Positions 28,970-38,412 are shown, counted from the first letter of the stretch. The stretch: DNA of 64,000 bases from Bog-473 sp963787485 (GCA_963787485.1 CAWBDF010000007.1:1054001-1118000); one strand, 5' to 3'. Numbers and translations are program-made. Notes: generated from the sequence alone by a model not told the origin.

Positions 28970-29902
28970 ATGGAAGGGCTGCCAACACCTACGCGTAGTC
29001 GAGCTCAAGCGAACAGAGACATGATCGAGTACGGGTACGCATTGATCGCTGAAGCACTGAACCCAGATCAGGTTGCAGCCTTAAGGGAGCGGTTAGTCGA
29101 TCAGGCGCTCGCGGAAGGACCGCTGAAGGGTGAGGAGCGGTCCATTGACGATCCTCATCTGCGTTTCGACGTGGGTGCGCTCCTAAACAAGGGGACTGTC
29201 TTCCTCGAGGTCCTTGATCCTGACTCGCTCGTCTTCCAGGTTGTTGGTGACACTCTCGAGCCGAGTGTCGAACCTCGGACGGCGAAGATGTGGAACCTGA
29301 AGCAGCGTTTCATCCTCGGTGGTCTCGATGGAACGGTAAAGCGGCTCGAGGTCACGACCATGGGGGAGAAGTCCAACATGGCCCACCTCAATCCCGTCTT
29401 CCATATCGACCAGGGCATGGTTCCTTGGTGGACTGCGTGCCCCCTGGCCGTGAATTGCTTCTACTGCCTGACCCAGTTCACCAAGGGGAACGGTGGCACC
29501 CTGGTCGATCCAGGCACGCATCTGCGCCCGACCCCGGACTGGGCGGAATATTCCGCTCAGGGTGCTGTCGCGATTGAGGCGCCCGCAGGAACGGCGATCC
29601 TCGTAGACGGGCGGACGTGGCACGCGGCAGGCGTGAACACCAATGGAGAGTTGCGTGTGTCCCTCGCCGCTTATTGCACGACCCCCTGGATGCGTCAGCG
29701 CTGGCCAATGTCAATGAACCTCCGCCAGGACGTCGTAGACCAGCTGAACGAAGGTCAGCTACTCATGTGTGGCTTCGACACGATGTTCCAGAGCGAATAC
29801 GGATCCTTTGCCGGGCCCGGAATCATTGAGCCGACCCTCGGCCGCAGCAACGTGACGGTCAAACAGAATGGGATCGGGGAGCTCCGCACTCCTGTCCGCT
29901 GA
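28970..29902 (+). CDS. Phytanoyl-CoA dioxygenase-like Fe(II)/2-oxoglutarate oxygenase
   Basis: A 310-residue PhyH-family oxygenase. The iron triad is His and Asp in FHIDQG and His in TWHAAG; the 2-oxoglutarate Arg is in LRVSLAAY. These enzymes hydroxylate fatty acyl, terpenoid or alkaloid substrates using 2-oxoglutarate and O2. The ATG at 28970 is chosen over an in-frame ATG at 28871 because conserved sequence begins after it. It stands next to a desaturase and a DUF1214 protein, in line with a lipid or terpenoid role. Confidence 0.85.
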   Translation: MEGLPTPTRSRAQANRDMIEYGYALIAEALNPDQVAALRERLVDQALAEGPLKGEERSIDDPHLRFDVGALLNKGTVFLEVLDPDSLVFQVVGDTLEPSVEPRTAKMWNLKQRFILGGLDGTVKRLEVTTMGEKSNMAHLNPVFHIDQGMVPWWTACPLAVNCFYCLTQFTKGNGGTLVDPGTHLRPTPDWAEYSAQGAVAIEAPAGTAILVDGRTWHAAGVNTNGELRVSLAAYCTTPWMRQRWPMSMNLRQDVVDQLNEGQLLMCGFDTMFQSEYGSFAGPGIIEPTLGRSNVTVKQNGIGELRTPVR

Positions 29903-30121
29903 AGAACTCCCTCTTCCCGTCCGCGTGTTGGATCCTTTCTCGTACCATGACCTGATTGGCACCTCACGCCGGACGAGTTCGATGAGGTCGGCGCCTTGAC
30001 GGCACCACCGTCATCGAGCGCGTAGCACTCACAGGGACACGCCGCCGAAGGGCATCCCTACGGAAGTCGTTGTGGTGCTCTACTGAGTGATTCAGTTCGA
30101 TATCAAACAAGAGGAGCAATC

Positions 30122-31348
30122 ATGGGCGAGTCTGAGACACCCCGGCCGCTGTTGACTTGGACCAACCAAATTCAAGCGCTGGATGGCGTGGGTGCGGACC
30201 TCCTGGCCAGGTGGCGACCCGACGGGGCTTCCGAATCCGAGGAGCAGGATATGAACAAGCTTGCCTTGTCCATTCTCGCATCCGGATATCTGTGTCACGT
30301 CTATACGGATGCGCGGCGCCCGGTCTTCATGCCGCTTTGGAACTATGGCTTCAATCAGGGTGGACCGAATCCCGACTACGTCTACTCCACAGCTGAGATC
30401 GATCCGGGAGGTGTCTACGAGATCTCGGGGAATCGAGGCACCTCTCGATTCGTCGAGATCACGCAGCGCAAGGACAAGTTCCTGCGCGAGTCCTGGGTCG
30501 ACGAAATGGATGACTCTCCGCTCACCGCGACGCTCGACCTCGATGATCTTGCCCTGGCCGAGGACGGGCGCTTCAGCGTCCGGCTGAGCAAGGAGCGCCC
30601 CGAGGGATTCGACGGCGACTGGTGGCAGCTGGACCCGCGAGCGCGCGAGCTCCTGATGCGACGATGCGCGTGCGACTGGAACCACGAAGTGGACGCGAAA
30701 ATCGCCATCAATCGCCTAGACGACCCGGGTGAGGATATGTCACCAGAGGAGATCTCGCGGCGTTTCTCACAGCTCGCGGAATGGATTGAAGAGACGATCA
30801 GATTCGACATGAAACTGGTCCGCTGGTATCGACAGCACCACGGCATCAACGTCCTGCTTCACTCCAACAGAACGGGCATGACAAAGACCGGGCAGGTAGC
30901 CGGAGTTCTCAACCAGGCGTATTACGACGGGATCTACGAAATTGACGACACGGAGGCATTGATCGTCGAAATCGAACTCCCGAAACAGTGCCGGTATTGG
31001 CAGGTTCTGGTTGCCGATGATCGGTATGCGACGGTTGATTGGGTAAACCGCCAATCGAGCCTGAACGATGCTCAGGCGTGTCTGGACAGCGACGGAAAGT
31101 TTCGCGCCGTCGTCTCCAAGCTCGATCCTGGCGTGCCGAACTGGCTCGACAAGGCCGACTTTCCGTGGGGCGTGCTCCAAGCACGCTTCTACCACGCGAG
31201 CGAGTTCCCCGAACCGACCGTGACGAAAGTGCCCGTCACTGAAGTGCGCAACCACTTGCCCGCCGATACGCCTGTGGTTTGCTCCGAAGATCGTCAGAAG
31301 CAGCTTCGGCTGCGGCGGGAGGGTGCGCAGATGCGCACTATCTGGTGA
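30122..31348 (+). CDS. DUF1214/DUF1254-type protein
   Basis: A 408-residue protein preceded by AAGAGGAGC. NPDYVYSTAEIDPGGVYEI in the N-terminal third and KLDPGVPNWLDKADFPWG near the C-terminus match the DUF1214 group. Such proteins are common next to SDR, P450 and steroid genes in actinobacteria, but no activity is established. No signal peptide is seen. It ends 85 bp before a convergent SDR. Confidence 0.75.
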   Translation: MGESETPRPLLTWTNQIQALDGVGADLLARWRPDGASESEEQDMNKLALSILASGYLCHVYTDARRPVFMPLWNYGFNQGGPNPDYVYSTAEIDPGGVYEISGNRGTSRFVEITQRKDKFLRESWVDEMDDSPLTATLDLDDLALAEDGRFSVRLSKERPEGFDGDWWQLDPRARELLMRRCACDWNHEVDAKIAINRLDDPGEDMSPEEISRRFSQLAEWIEETIRFDMKLVRWYRQHHGINVLLHSNRTGMTKTGQVAGVLNQAYYDGIYEIDDTEALIVEIELPKQCRYWQVLVADDRYATVDWVNRQSSLNDAQACLDSDGKFRAVVSKLDPGVPNWLDKADFPWGVLQARFYHASEFPEPTVTKVPVTEVRNHLPADTPVVCSEDRQKQLRLRREGAQMRTIW

Positions 31349-31433
31349 AGGAGGAGGTCCGAGTGAGTGATTTCCTCCGGTGATGCGCCCGACACCGCCT
31401 GTCACTCGATTGAACCATCCTCGAACTCGGGCA

Positions 31434-32138
31434 TCAGCGGAAGGTACCGATGCCTCCATCCATCATCAGCGTTCGGCCGGTAATGAACGTATTGGTCGCG
31501 AGAAATGCAATCCCGTGGCCAATCTCTGTCTCGGGATCGCCATAGCGACCCAACGGAGACGCCGCGACGAACTGCTGCAAGAAGGGGTTCTTCTCCAGGT
31601 TGTCAGCCGGGCCGCCGAACGGCGCGAGTGCATTGACGCGGATGTTGTCCTTTCCCCACTCGAGAGCAGCCGCCTTGGTGATGCCACGGATCGCCTCCTT
31701 GGCCGAACCGTAGGCCGCTTGGTTGGGGGAGCCCTGGGTGCCTGCGCCCGAGACAATGTTGATCACCGCGCCACCCCCACGTGCCTTCATGTGGGGGTAA
31801 CAGAGCTGCATCATCCTGAGAGATGCGATTGGTCCTGTCTCATACGAAAGGCGCAGATCATCGGCAGTGAGATCTACGACTGGAGTCGTAGTGACGTATG
31901 CCTGGGCGAGGTTGACCAGCACGTCGACACCACCGAGATCTCGAGCGATCTCGTCGACCGCTGCGGCGCACGCTTGCTCGTCGGTGACGTCGCACACGAT
32001 GGCCTTCTTGGCATTTTCAGCCCGTTCGACGTTGAGGTCCAAAACGGCGGAGGTGATCCCCACCCTCTCTAGGGCACGGCAGATACCGCCACCCATCTTG
32101 CCGGCCCCGCCTGTCAACACTGCAACCTTGTCCGGCAT
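31434..32138 (-). CDS. Short-chain dehydrogenase/reductase, atypical NNAG
   Basis: A 234-residue SDR from ATG 32138, five bases after AGGAGG. The cofactor motif is TGGAGKMGGG and the active site has Ser in VSGAG and YGSAK. The normally conserved NNAG is NLAQ, which is rare, yet the Tyr-Lys pair is intact, so it may still be active. The upstream extension to 32270 overlaps no other gene but lacks conservation. It follows a mycofactocin-type SDR on the same strand. Confidence 0.85.
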   Translation of the reverse strand: MPDKVAVLTGGAGKMGGGICRALERVGITSAVLDLNVERAENAKKAIVCDVTDEQACAAAVDEIARDLGGVDVLVNLAQAYVTTTPVVDLTADDLRLSYETGPIASLRMMQLCYPHMKARGGGAVINIVSGAGTQGSPNQAAYGSAKEAIRGITKAAALEWGKDNIRVNALAPFGGPADNLEKNPFLQQFVAASPLGRYGDPETEIGHGIAFLATNTFITGRTLMMDGGIGTFR

Positions 32139-32324
32139 ATGACCTCCTCGTGCACGTTCGCTCTCAACGATGAGCCCACCCTCATGCGTTATAGCGTCAA
32201 CCGTCCCGACAACGCCAATGAAGTGTCGTGTCCTCGTGGTCCCCATGGCCTGGACTTGGTGTCGCCCCATCGGCGGATCGAACCACGACGCGGCGAAATC
32301 TCTCGGAAGGTGATCGTCGCCGGC

Positions 32325-33155
32325 TCAGACTCTGTTGGTGAAGCCCGCGTCCACCGGCAGGGTGACGCCGGTGATCCACTTCGCCTTGTCGCTGGCCAAG
32401 AAGGCAACAGCATCCGATATGTCCTCGGGCTCCAACATCTCTGTGGGCATGGGATTGTCGAAATGGCTTCCGCCCTCTGGGTGTGATTCGAGCCATTCGA
32501 TCATCGCCGGATTGACCGCCATCATCGTGCGCACTCCTGTTGGGTGGATCGAGTTGACTCGGATGGAATGCGGTGCGAGATGGTTGGCCAAGCTCCGCAT
32601 CAAGCCGACGACCCCGTGCTTGGAGGCCGAATATCCCAATACTCCCGCGGCGTCGGTGCCGAACCCACGTAAGCCGCCGGTCGAGCTGGTGAAGATGATC
32701 GATCCACCTCGTCCCCCCGAGACAATGTGGGGGATCGTCACCCTCGCCGTGTAGTACGCACCCGTCAAGTTGACAGCAAGAGCATTCCCCCACTGATCCA
32801 GCTGGTCTTCGACCGACAGCCTCGTGAAGGACATGGGGGCGATCCCGGCGTTGACGCACACGATGTCGAGCCGGCCGAAATCTGCGACCCCGCCATCTAC
32901 CGCTTCGCGGACTTGGGTGAAGTCCCTGACGTCGGCCTTTTGGCCGATCATCCGTCGCCCCTGTGACTCCACCATGGAGATCGTGTCGTCCAACTCCTGG
33001 CGCGTGGCCAGCGGATACCCAGTTCCGGCGATGTCTTCGCAAATGTCGATGCCGATGATATCCGCGCCCATTTCGGCCAACCGCATCGCGTGGCTCCGGC
33101 CCTGCCCACGAGCGGCTCCCGTAACCAAGGCGACTCTTCCTTCGAGTTCTCTCAT
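32325..33155 (-). CDS. Mycofactocin-type SDR family oxidoreductase
   Basis: A 276-residue SDR with TGAARGQGRSHAMRLAEMGA, IDICEDI, a long insertion YPLATRQELDDTISMVES, and NAGIAP. This pattern matches the mycofactocin-coupled SDR class (TIGR03971), which holds NAD tightly and passes electrons to the peptide cofactor mycofactocin. Catalytic Ser is in TSSTGG and YSASK is present. The mft biosynthesis genes are not in this window. It is transcribed before the SDR at 31434. Confidence 0.88.
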   Translation of the reverse strand: MRELEGRVALVTGAARGQGRSHAMRLAEMGADIIGIDICEDIAGTGYPLATRQELDDTISMVESQGRRMIGQKADVRDFTQVREAVDGGVADFGRLDIVCVNAGIAPMSFTRLSVEDQLDQWGNALAVNLTGAYYTARVTIPHIVSGGRGGSIIFTSSTGGLRGFGTDAAGVLGYSASKHGVVGLMRSLANHLAPHSIRVNSIHPTGVRTMMAVNPAMIEWLESHPEGGSHFDNPMPTEMLEPEDISDAVAFLASDKAKWITGVTLPVDAGFTNRV

Positions 33156-33243
33156 CTTCGTCTCCTGCGATCGGCACCGTTTCCGGTGTGATTGTCACAT
33201 GCATATGGGTTCCGATGCCTTGGTCACCAAAGTGGTGTCGCGT

Positions 33244-33358
33244 GTTCGATCATCGACGGTGCCTTCTACAGTCCGTCGATACCTCAAGTCCTGATCGACG
33301 CCACGTTGGACTTCGGCCAAGGGCGCCTTGATCAGGTCACCTACCGCGGGCGCCTCTA
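33244..33358 (+). pseudogene. Possible 3' gene fragment beside an IS110 remnant
   Basis: A 38-codon open stretch without a start reads IIDGAFYSPSIPQVLIDA and continues LDFGQGRLDQVTYRGRL to a TAG at 33357-33359. Its composition looks coding, and it ends where IS110 similarity begins, so it may be the tail of a gene cut by the element. No family is recognised. Confidence 0.25.
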
Positions 33359-34166
33359 GATCCACTTGGAGCCCTGCTCGGCACGGAACGCTTCGGGGCC
33401 GACTCCGCTGGGTTACAAGTCGTTATTGTCCTGGCTGGAGAGCTTCGGCGTCGTGACCAAGGTGGGAGCGGAGGGCACCGACTCCTATGGGGCTGGACTG
33501 GCTCAGTTTCTCCGTCGAGCTCACGTCGAGGTAATCGAGGTCGACCGACCCAACCGGGCCGAACGCCGTCGTTCAGGCAAATCACCATCTGATCATCACC
33601 GCCCCTGATCAGCTCCATTGTCACCTGAAAGGGTTGAGCGTGGCAGCGCTGACCGCCGAGGCGGCGCGGCTGCGACCGTCGCGCTCTGGCGATCCGGTGA
33701 GCGCGGCCCACAAGGCCTCGCTGTGCTCGTTGGCCCGTCGGATCCAAGGGCTCGAAGACGAGATCGCCGAACTCGGCACCAGGATCGAGAAGCTCTTGAT
33801 GCGCGCAGCACTGAGCTCGTGTCACGCTTCGGGTTCGGTCCCGACACTGCCGGCGCCCTCTTGGTGAGCGCCGGCGACAACCCCGAGCGTCTCCGTTCTG
33901 AAGCGGCGTGGGCGCATCTCTGCGGGGTCGCCCCCATCCCGACCTCGTCGGGCAAGAGCACGGGCCGCTATCGACTCCACCGAGGCGGTGACCGCCCGGC
34001 CAACAGCGCGCTCTGGCGCATCGTCATCGTCCGCATCACAGACGACCCCGCAGACCACCGCCTCCTTCGAGCGCAAGGTGAAGGAGGGCCGCTCCAAGCG
34101 AGACGTCATCCGACTCTCAAGCGCTACGTCGCCCGCGAGGTGTATCGCTACCTGCCTCGTGGCTGA
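33349..34166 (+). pseudogene. IS110-family transposase, truncated and frameshifted
   Basis: Compared with the intact copy at 48976-50025, the first 27 or so codons are lost. ALDPLGALLGTERF is followed by VIEVDRPNRAERRRSGK, then about 65 codons are deleted up to DQLHCHLKGLSVAAL. Further frameshifts precede the C-terminal TAGALLVSAGDNPERLRSEA and the final RYVAREVYRYLPRG. It cannot make an active recombinase. Confidence 0.85.
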
Positions 34167-34240
34167 ACCAGGACCGTGGGTCCGGCTCACCCCCCTAACT
34201 GTCGCCCTCTGGGGGGTTGACTTTCGGCGACTCGCCGGCC
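33349..34240 (+). mobile_element. Decayed IS110-family element
   Basis: The remnant covers a damaged transposase (33349-34166) and a right end of about 75 bp. After the stop codon the sequence CTGTCGCCC...GGGTTGAC matches the region after the stop of the intact copy at 48976-50025, and similarity runs to about 34240. The left end and the transposase N-terminus are missing. Confidence 0.7.
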
Positions 34241-34415
34241 CAAGCTCCGGACACACGCTCTGCCGACGCGTGGCCCGAGAAGAGCATGTCCTCACCGGAG
34301 TGACTCATCGCTGTCCTGCCCGCTGTCTGCACTCTCGAGCACCAAAGGGGCTTGACAACTGATAGGAGCGGCGTCGGGACGGCGACAGTCGTCGGGCCCT
34401 TCGGATCCGAGCCGG

Positions 34416-34643
34416 GTGCGGATGCCCGGTCAGGCGGGCGCTCCTCAGCCGCCGAACGGTCTGTTATTCCACTCCTCTGCGCCGATCGAGGGTGGCTGGC
34501 AAGTGATCGACTTTTGGGAATCGCGCCAGGCCTACGACGCGGCCATGCCCGTGGTTCAGAAGGCGATCGAATCGGCGGGTGTGACTCCTCAGGGACCCCC
34601 GAGCGTCGAGGAGTTCGCCGTCCACGAGATATTCCGGCCTTGA
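34416..34643 (+). pseudogene. 5'-truncated small ABM-like protein
   Basis: A 75-codon frame reads GLLFHSSAPIEGGWQVIDFWESRQAY, then VEEFAVHEIFRP at its end. This is the C-terminal half of a common actinobacterial dimeric alpha-beta-barrel protein that usually starts with an MxxRFPGxTxEQYD-type strand. That part is missing, replaced by unrelated sequence downstream of the IS110 remnant. It is likely a broken gene. Confidence 0.55.
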
Positions 34644-34824
34644 TCACATAGCGCCGCTCCACCGGCAAAGTGCCGTTACATCACCCCCAGAGAACGCGAC
34701 TAAGAAGGCGGGAGACCGCCCCATAACGCGCGACCCTCACTGCAGCCGGAGGTGTGCCCGATCGCCGGGACTGGTCCCCGCGGGAACGAGCTGGGCGCCC
34801 GTCCGGGGCGCTAAATTACGTCCG

Positions 34825-35067
34825 ATGGATTCTCCTTCGAACGGCGAACGCTTGAGCTTCGTAACCGACATCAAGCCGCTCTTTCGGCAACGTGACCGCC
34901 AGTCTATGGAGAAAACATTTGATCTCTGGTCCTACGACGACGTGCGCGCTCGTGCTGTGGACATCTTGGAGCGCGTGAAGAATGGCTCGATGCCATGCGA
35001 CGGCGCGTGGCCGTCCGAGCAAGTGCAAATCTTTCAACGTTGGGTAGACAGCGGCGCTGCCCCGTGA
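34825..35067 (+). CDS. Small conserved-looking protein, 80 residues
   Basis: Reads LSFVTDIKPLFRQRDRQSM, FDLWSYDDVRARAVDILERV, then CDGAWPSEQVQIFQRWVDSG. This layout recurs as a stand-alone small protein in many bacteria, often with a single conserved Cys and GAWP near the end, but no function is established. It is complete, with an ATG start and no signal peptide. Confidence is moderate because the RBS is weak and the surroundings are scarred. Confidence 0.65.
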   Translation: MDSPSNGERLSFVTDIKPLFRQRDRQSMEKTFDLWSYDDVRARAVDILERVKNGSMPCDGAWPSEQVQIFQRWVDSGAAP

Positions 35068-35261
35068 GAACGGAGAACATTGCATTTAGCATCTCGGACG
35101 GGCCGATTGCCATCGGAGCGATGAGGTGAAAGTTGATTTGCAAGACAAACCTTCTTGACGATGACCTCCTTTTTGGGGCCGCCGCGAGGGTTCCGATGGG
35201 CCTCAGACTCGGAGACGGAGCGCCATATCGCCCCCGGATGCGGTGCGTTGACCAACCGGTA

Positions 35262-35686
35262 CTAGCCCGGCGGCAGAATCTCGCCTGGCTCAGCTTCTAG
35301 CCGACCCTTACTCGCCCAGTCCGCCCACTCCAGGCTCCAGAACAGGCCCCTGATCAAACGGTCGAACACGCTCAGGATCTCGACCGCTCGTTCTAGCGTC
35401 GCTGCATTACATGCCATTTGGTAGTTACATTTCGCCGACACCTTGAACGAGCTCTTGCTCCACGGCCGCTCTGGCTCAATCTCCGATCACGCAACGCTTT
35501 TGAGGCCGAGTCAATCCCGCGGAACCATTCGGAGCGAACCGAGTAGGGACAGTCGGAGGACAGGCGAGCGTTCCGGTCCCGGGCATAGTGGGATTTCGGG
35601 AAGGCGCCGAGACACTTGACGTACCCTCGACCTCTCGGTGCAATCCCCGTGTAACACATCCGGTAGTTACGGTTCGCGCAGGTCAC
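35262..35686 (-). pseudogene. Unknown protein with an apparent frameshift
   Basis: Two reverse-strand frames join into one plausible product. The first (from 35686) reads CPYSVRSEWFRGIDSASKAL. Near 35490 a one-base shift leads into SEIEPERPWSKSSFKVSAKC and then LERAVEILSVFDRLIRGLFW, ending EAEPGEILPPG at 35262. An internal repeat (CANRNYRMC and SAKCNYQMAC) is visible. The second part alone could be a 51-residue protein from ATG 35417. No family is recognised. Confidence 0.35.
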
Positions 35687-36039
35687 TTGTACGAACGCTG
35701 AAGCCGGACCTTGAAGCCTTCGTCAGCGAGGTCGCCGACATTGCGGACCCCGCAGCAAAGGCCGACAGATCGCCACCACTCTCGGGGGCTACGTCCTCAG
35801 GCTTGCCGAAGAGATTGACGAGAGCCGGGGCGGGTAAGCCCTCTGTTGTGCGTGCGTTGTGAAACTGCAATGATGCCGCAACCCCGAGTCCGTACCGACT
35901 CTCCTCGCCAAGTCCGGAGGTCATTCGTCGGGGGATAGAGCGTTGCCCGCTTCGTCGCCCACCGTCGGGGCGGGCAACGCTCGCCTACCGTGGTTGGGCC
36001 GCTGCCCCTTGTGAGATCCGAGCATGCTCGCCGCTCGCG
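35687..36039. other. Intergenic, nothing recognised
   Basis: No gene, RNA or repeat is supported here. Reverse-strand reading continues in a mildly coding-like frame (35667-35924) but has no recognisable family or RBS. Confidence 0.35.
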
Positions 36040-36182
36040 CGGTGGGGCAGCCGCCGAGGCTGTCGGCAACTACCGGGCAAAGGCAACGAGAAGGTCCGTG
36101 CCGACGACGAGCGCATCGCCGAGCGCCGCGGCAAGTACAAGGCCCGCGTCGCGGTCGCCCGCGAACTCTTGACGCCCCCAAG
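36040..36182 (+). pseudogene. IS110-family transposase C-terminal fragment
   Basis: One frame reads EKVRADDERIAERRGKYKAR followed by VAVARELLT. This matches the C-terminal end of IS110/IS1111 transposases, where a basic helix KxxRVAVARxLLT is typical. It is on the opposite strand to the N-terminal remnant at 37905-38412, so one element may have been split by an inversion. Confidence 0.45.
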
Positions 36183-36339
36183 GTCTTGGCACGTGCCGGT
36201 CAGGATTTCGACGGCGGGGCTCAAATGCGCGGAGTCCGTTGACGTTGGCGACGACGAGTCTCGTAGTAGGCGGCGATCACGGCTCCTGCACCGAGCGTGA
36301 ATGGTTCTTCGGGAGTTTCTGACGGCGGTCCTTCACTGG

Positions 36340-36850
36340 TCCCAGTCAAGCAGTGGCGGTCTATGACGATCCCGAGGCTGCCCAAACGGCGGGATACGAG
36401 CCGGAGTCCCCGACGGACTTCCCGGTCGTCTACTAGGTCAACCCGGCGGTGGTTGCCGCCAACGCGGCAATGGGACGGACGCTCAGTCCCGAGCACATCG
36501 ACGGCCTGGTGTACGTCACCTCCCCAGTCGGGAACGGCGTGATTGTGGCGGCCATGCATCTGCTTCCGACCTCGGTCTTCAACCCACCGATGCCATACGG
36601 ATCGCTCGTCCAGTGGCACCGACGACGGACAACTGCGCCCCGATAGCGCGGTCAGCGAGTTCGACTTCGTCGCTGACCATCACCGGCGCTCCGCCTTGCC
36701 CCTCTGACTCCGAGGATTCCTCTACCGCGTACATGACCATGGTCTGGCAGGTCTCCGTCGCGGGGATCCAGCCCGCGACGCCGACAGCGGGCACATCCAA
36801 CGAACCGAGGTCCTGAACGGCCGGATCCGCAAGTACCGACTGGTCCCCTG
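36340..36850 (+). pseudogene. Decayed gene of unknown function
   Basis: The frame VYDDPEAAQTAGYEPESP continues FPVVYYVNPAVVAANAAMG and LTSVFNPP-like sequence once one in-frame TAG (36436) is read through. Frames then shift near 36650 into CPSDSEDSS-type sequence. It reads like a degraded extracellular or enzymatic protein of about 170 residues; no family is recognised. Confidence 0.4.
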
Positions 36851-36934
36851 AGCTGGCTGGGCGGATGGATTCTCGGCACGCACAGGTCGAGGGCAGGACC
36901 AACGTGATGACGGCGACCCGGGGAAAAATGGACC

Positions 36935-36963
36935 TTGACAGTGGGTATTTTACGATATATCGT
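36935..36963 (+). promoter_or_regulatory. Promoter with palindromic PadR-type operator
   Basis: TTGACA at 36935-36940 is followed by a 16-bp spacer and TATCGT at 36957-36962. The perfect 12-bp palindrome ACGATATATCGT (36952-36963) covers the -10 box. AT-rich palindromes with ATAT at the centre are typical PadR-family targets, so autoregulation of the downstream padR gene is likely. Confidence 0.65.
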
Positions 36964-37055
36964 TACCTATCGTGAGCGGTCGGAAGATCGATCTGCTCCG
37001 CAAGCCTCGGGCCGGCCATCCGGCCGCCGGAACAAGAATGGAAGGAGACAACCTG

Positions 37056-37751
37056 ATGCATGGACACAAGAGATTCAATGACACCAACGTCGGCCCCAAC
37101 AGAGGACCGGGTTTCCCCGATCGCCGGGATGGGTACGACCGGCTCGGCGGTGCTGCCCGAGGACGGGTCGGCGGCCGCGGCAGAGGACGCAACGACGCCT
37201 TTGGCTTCGGAGGCGGGCGCCACGGGGCCTTCGACCAGGTCTTCGGACCCCCGATGTTCGGACGGGGCCCGAAGCGGGGGCGGGGGGACGTGCGAGCGGC
37301 CATCGTCGCCCTGCTGGCCGAGGAGCCGATGCACGGCTACCAGATCATCACCGAGCTCACGGAGCGCAGTGGCGGCGTCTGGAGGCCCAGCCCCGGCTCG
37401 GTCTACCCCACCCTCCAGGCCCTGGAGGACCAGGGACTGGTCACCGCGGACACGAGCGAGGGCCGCAGGGTCTTCAGTCTGACCGCCGAGGGCCGCACGT
37501 CAGCCGAGCAGGCCGGTGACGGCCCGGCTCCGTGGGAGCGAGCAGCCCGGGGAGCCGACCGCTCCCTGGTCGACCTGCGGGGCCTCATGGTCGAGGTTGC
37601 GGCGGCCACCATGCAGGTGGGCCGCTCCGGCAGCGAGAGTCAGGCGAAGGCAGTCGGCGAGATCCTCGCGGACACCCGCCGGCGCATCTACCTGGTGCTG
37701 GCGGACGGCGCCCCGGCCACCAATGACACGGAGGCCGAGTCCGCTTCGTGA
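37056..37751 (+). CDS. PadR-family transcriptional regulator
   Basis: From ATG 37056, seven bases after AAGGAG, the product has 231 residues. The first 75 are Gly/Arg/Phe-rich and disordered. The winged helix-turn-helix then reads RGDVRAAIVALLAEEPMHGY and GGVWRPSPGSVYPTLQALED, both hallmark PadR strings. A C-terminal helical domain follows for dimerisation. PadR proteins repress efflux or stress genes and often their own promoter. Only decayed IS110 and lost genes remain next to it, so its target may be elsewhere. Confidence 0.88.
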   Translation: MHGHKRFNDTNVGPNRGPGFPDRRDGYDRLGGAARGRVGGRGRGRNDAFGFGGGRHGAFDQVFGPPMFGRGPKRGRGDVRAAIVALLAEEPMHGYQIITELTERSGGVWRPSPGSVYPTLQALEDQGLVTADTSEGRRVFSLTAEGRTSAEQAGDGPAPWERAARGADRSLVDLRGLMVEVAAATMQVGRSGSESQAKAVGEILADTRRRIYLVLADGAPATNDTEAESAS

Positions 37752-37904
37752 GGCCGAACGCCGATCGACCGACCAGAAGGCGGCGGCCTACCGCTCACCG
37801 GGATCGTCCGGGTGGGCGGTGCTCGGCCCCGGCGGGCACCGCCATCCCCGGTCTTCGGCCACGCCCTGTACGGGCGCGTTCCGAGGCCTCGTTGGCCCTT
37901 GGTT

Positions 37905-38412
37905 TCGTTGGCGACCGCCCGGGCCCCACATATCGCATCGAGACGGGAGGATCCCGTTCTTGGCCACGACCGCGTGCACTTGGGCCTTGAGACACGTGCG
38001 CACGTGGGAGAGCTTGATCCGAAAGCGGATCATCTCGCGCAGCTCGCGGGTCTTGGGCGGGGCGATCCAGGCCTCGGCGAGCCGTCCGAGACGCAGCAGG
38101 TCGGCCAGATCCCGAGTGCATCGCGCTCGTCGTTCTTCACCCGCCGGTGTCCCCAGTCGTTGCCGTGGGGGTTCGCCAGATGGACCTCGTCGCCCATTTC
38201 CTTGAGCAGATCGGCGGCCCAGTACCAGCCATAGGTCGCCTCAACAATGACGTCGCTGCCTCCCGGGGCGGCGTTGACTGCCTTGGCGAACTGGCACGGA
38301 TCGTTTGTCGATCCGGACCGAGTCGATCTTCTCTCCTGCCTGGTCCATCCGGTAGATGAGCGAACGCCTGCGGTGCAGGTCTATGCCGACATACTCTTTT
38401 CCATCGGGGCCT
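37905..38412 (-). pseudogene. IS110-family transposase N-terminal remnant
   Basis: On the reverse strand, frames joined by at least three indels read KEYVGIDLHRRRSLIYRMDQ, then VIVEATYGWYWAADLLKEMG, VHLANPHGNDWGHRRVKNDE and LAEAWIAPPKTRELREM. The DEDD domain residues (D of GIDLH, E of VEATYG, D of NDERDA) are recognisable. The C-terminal catalytic half is missing. It is a different subgroup from the copy at 48976-50025. Confidence 0.75.
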
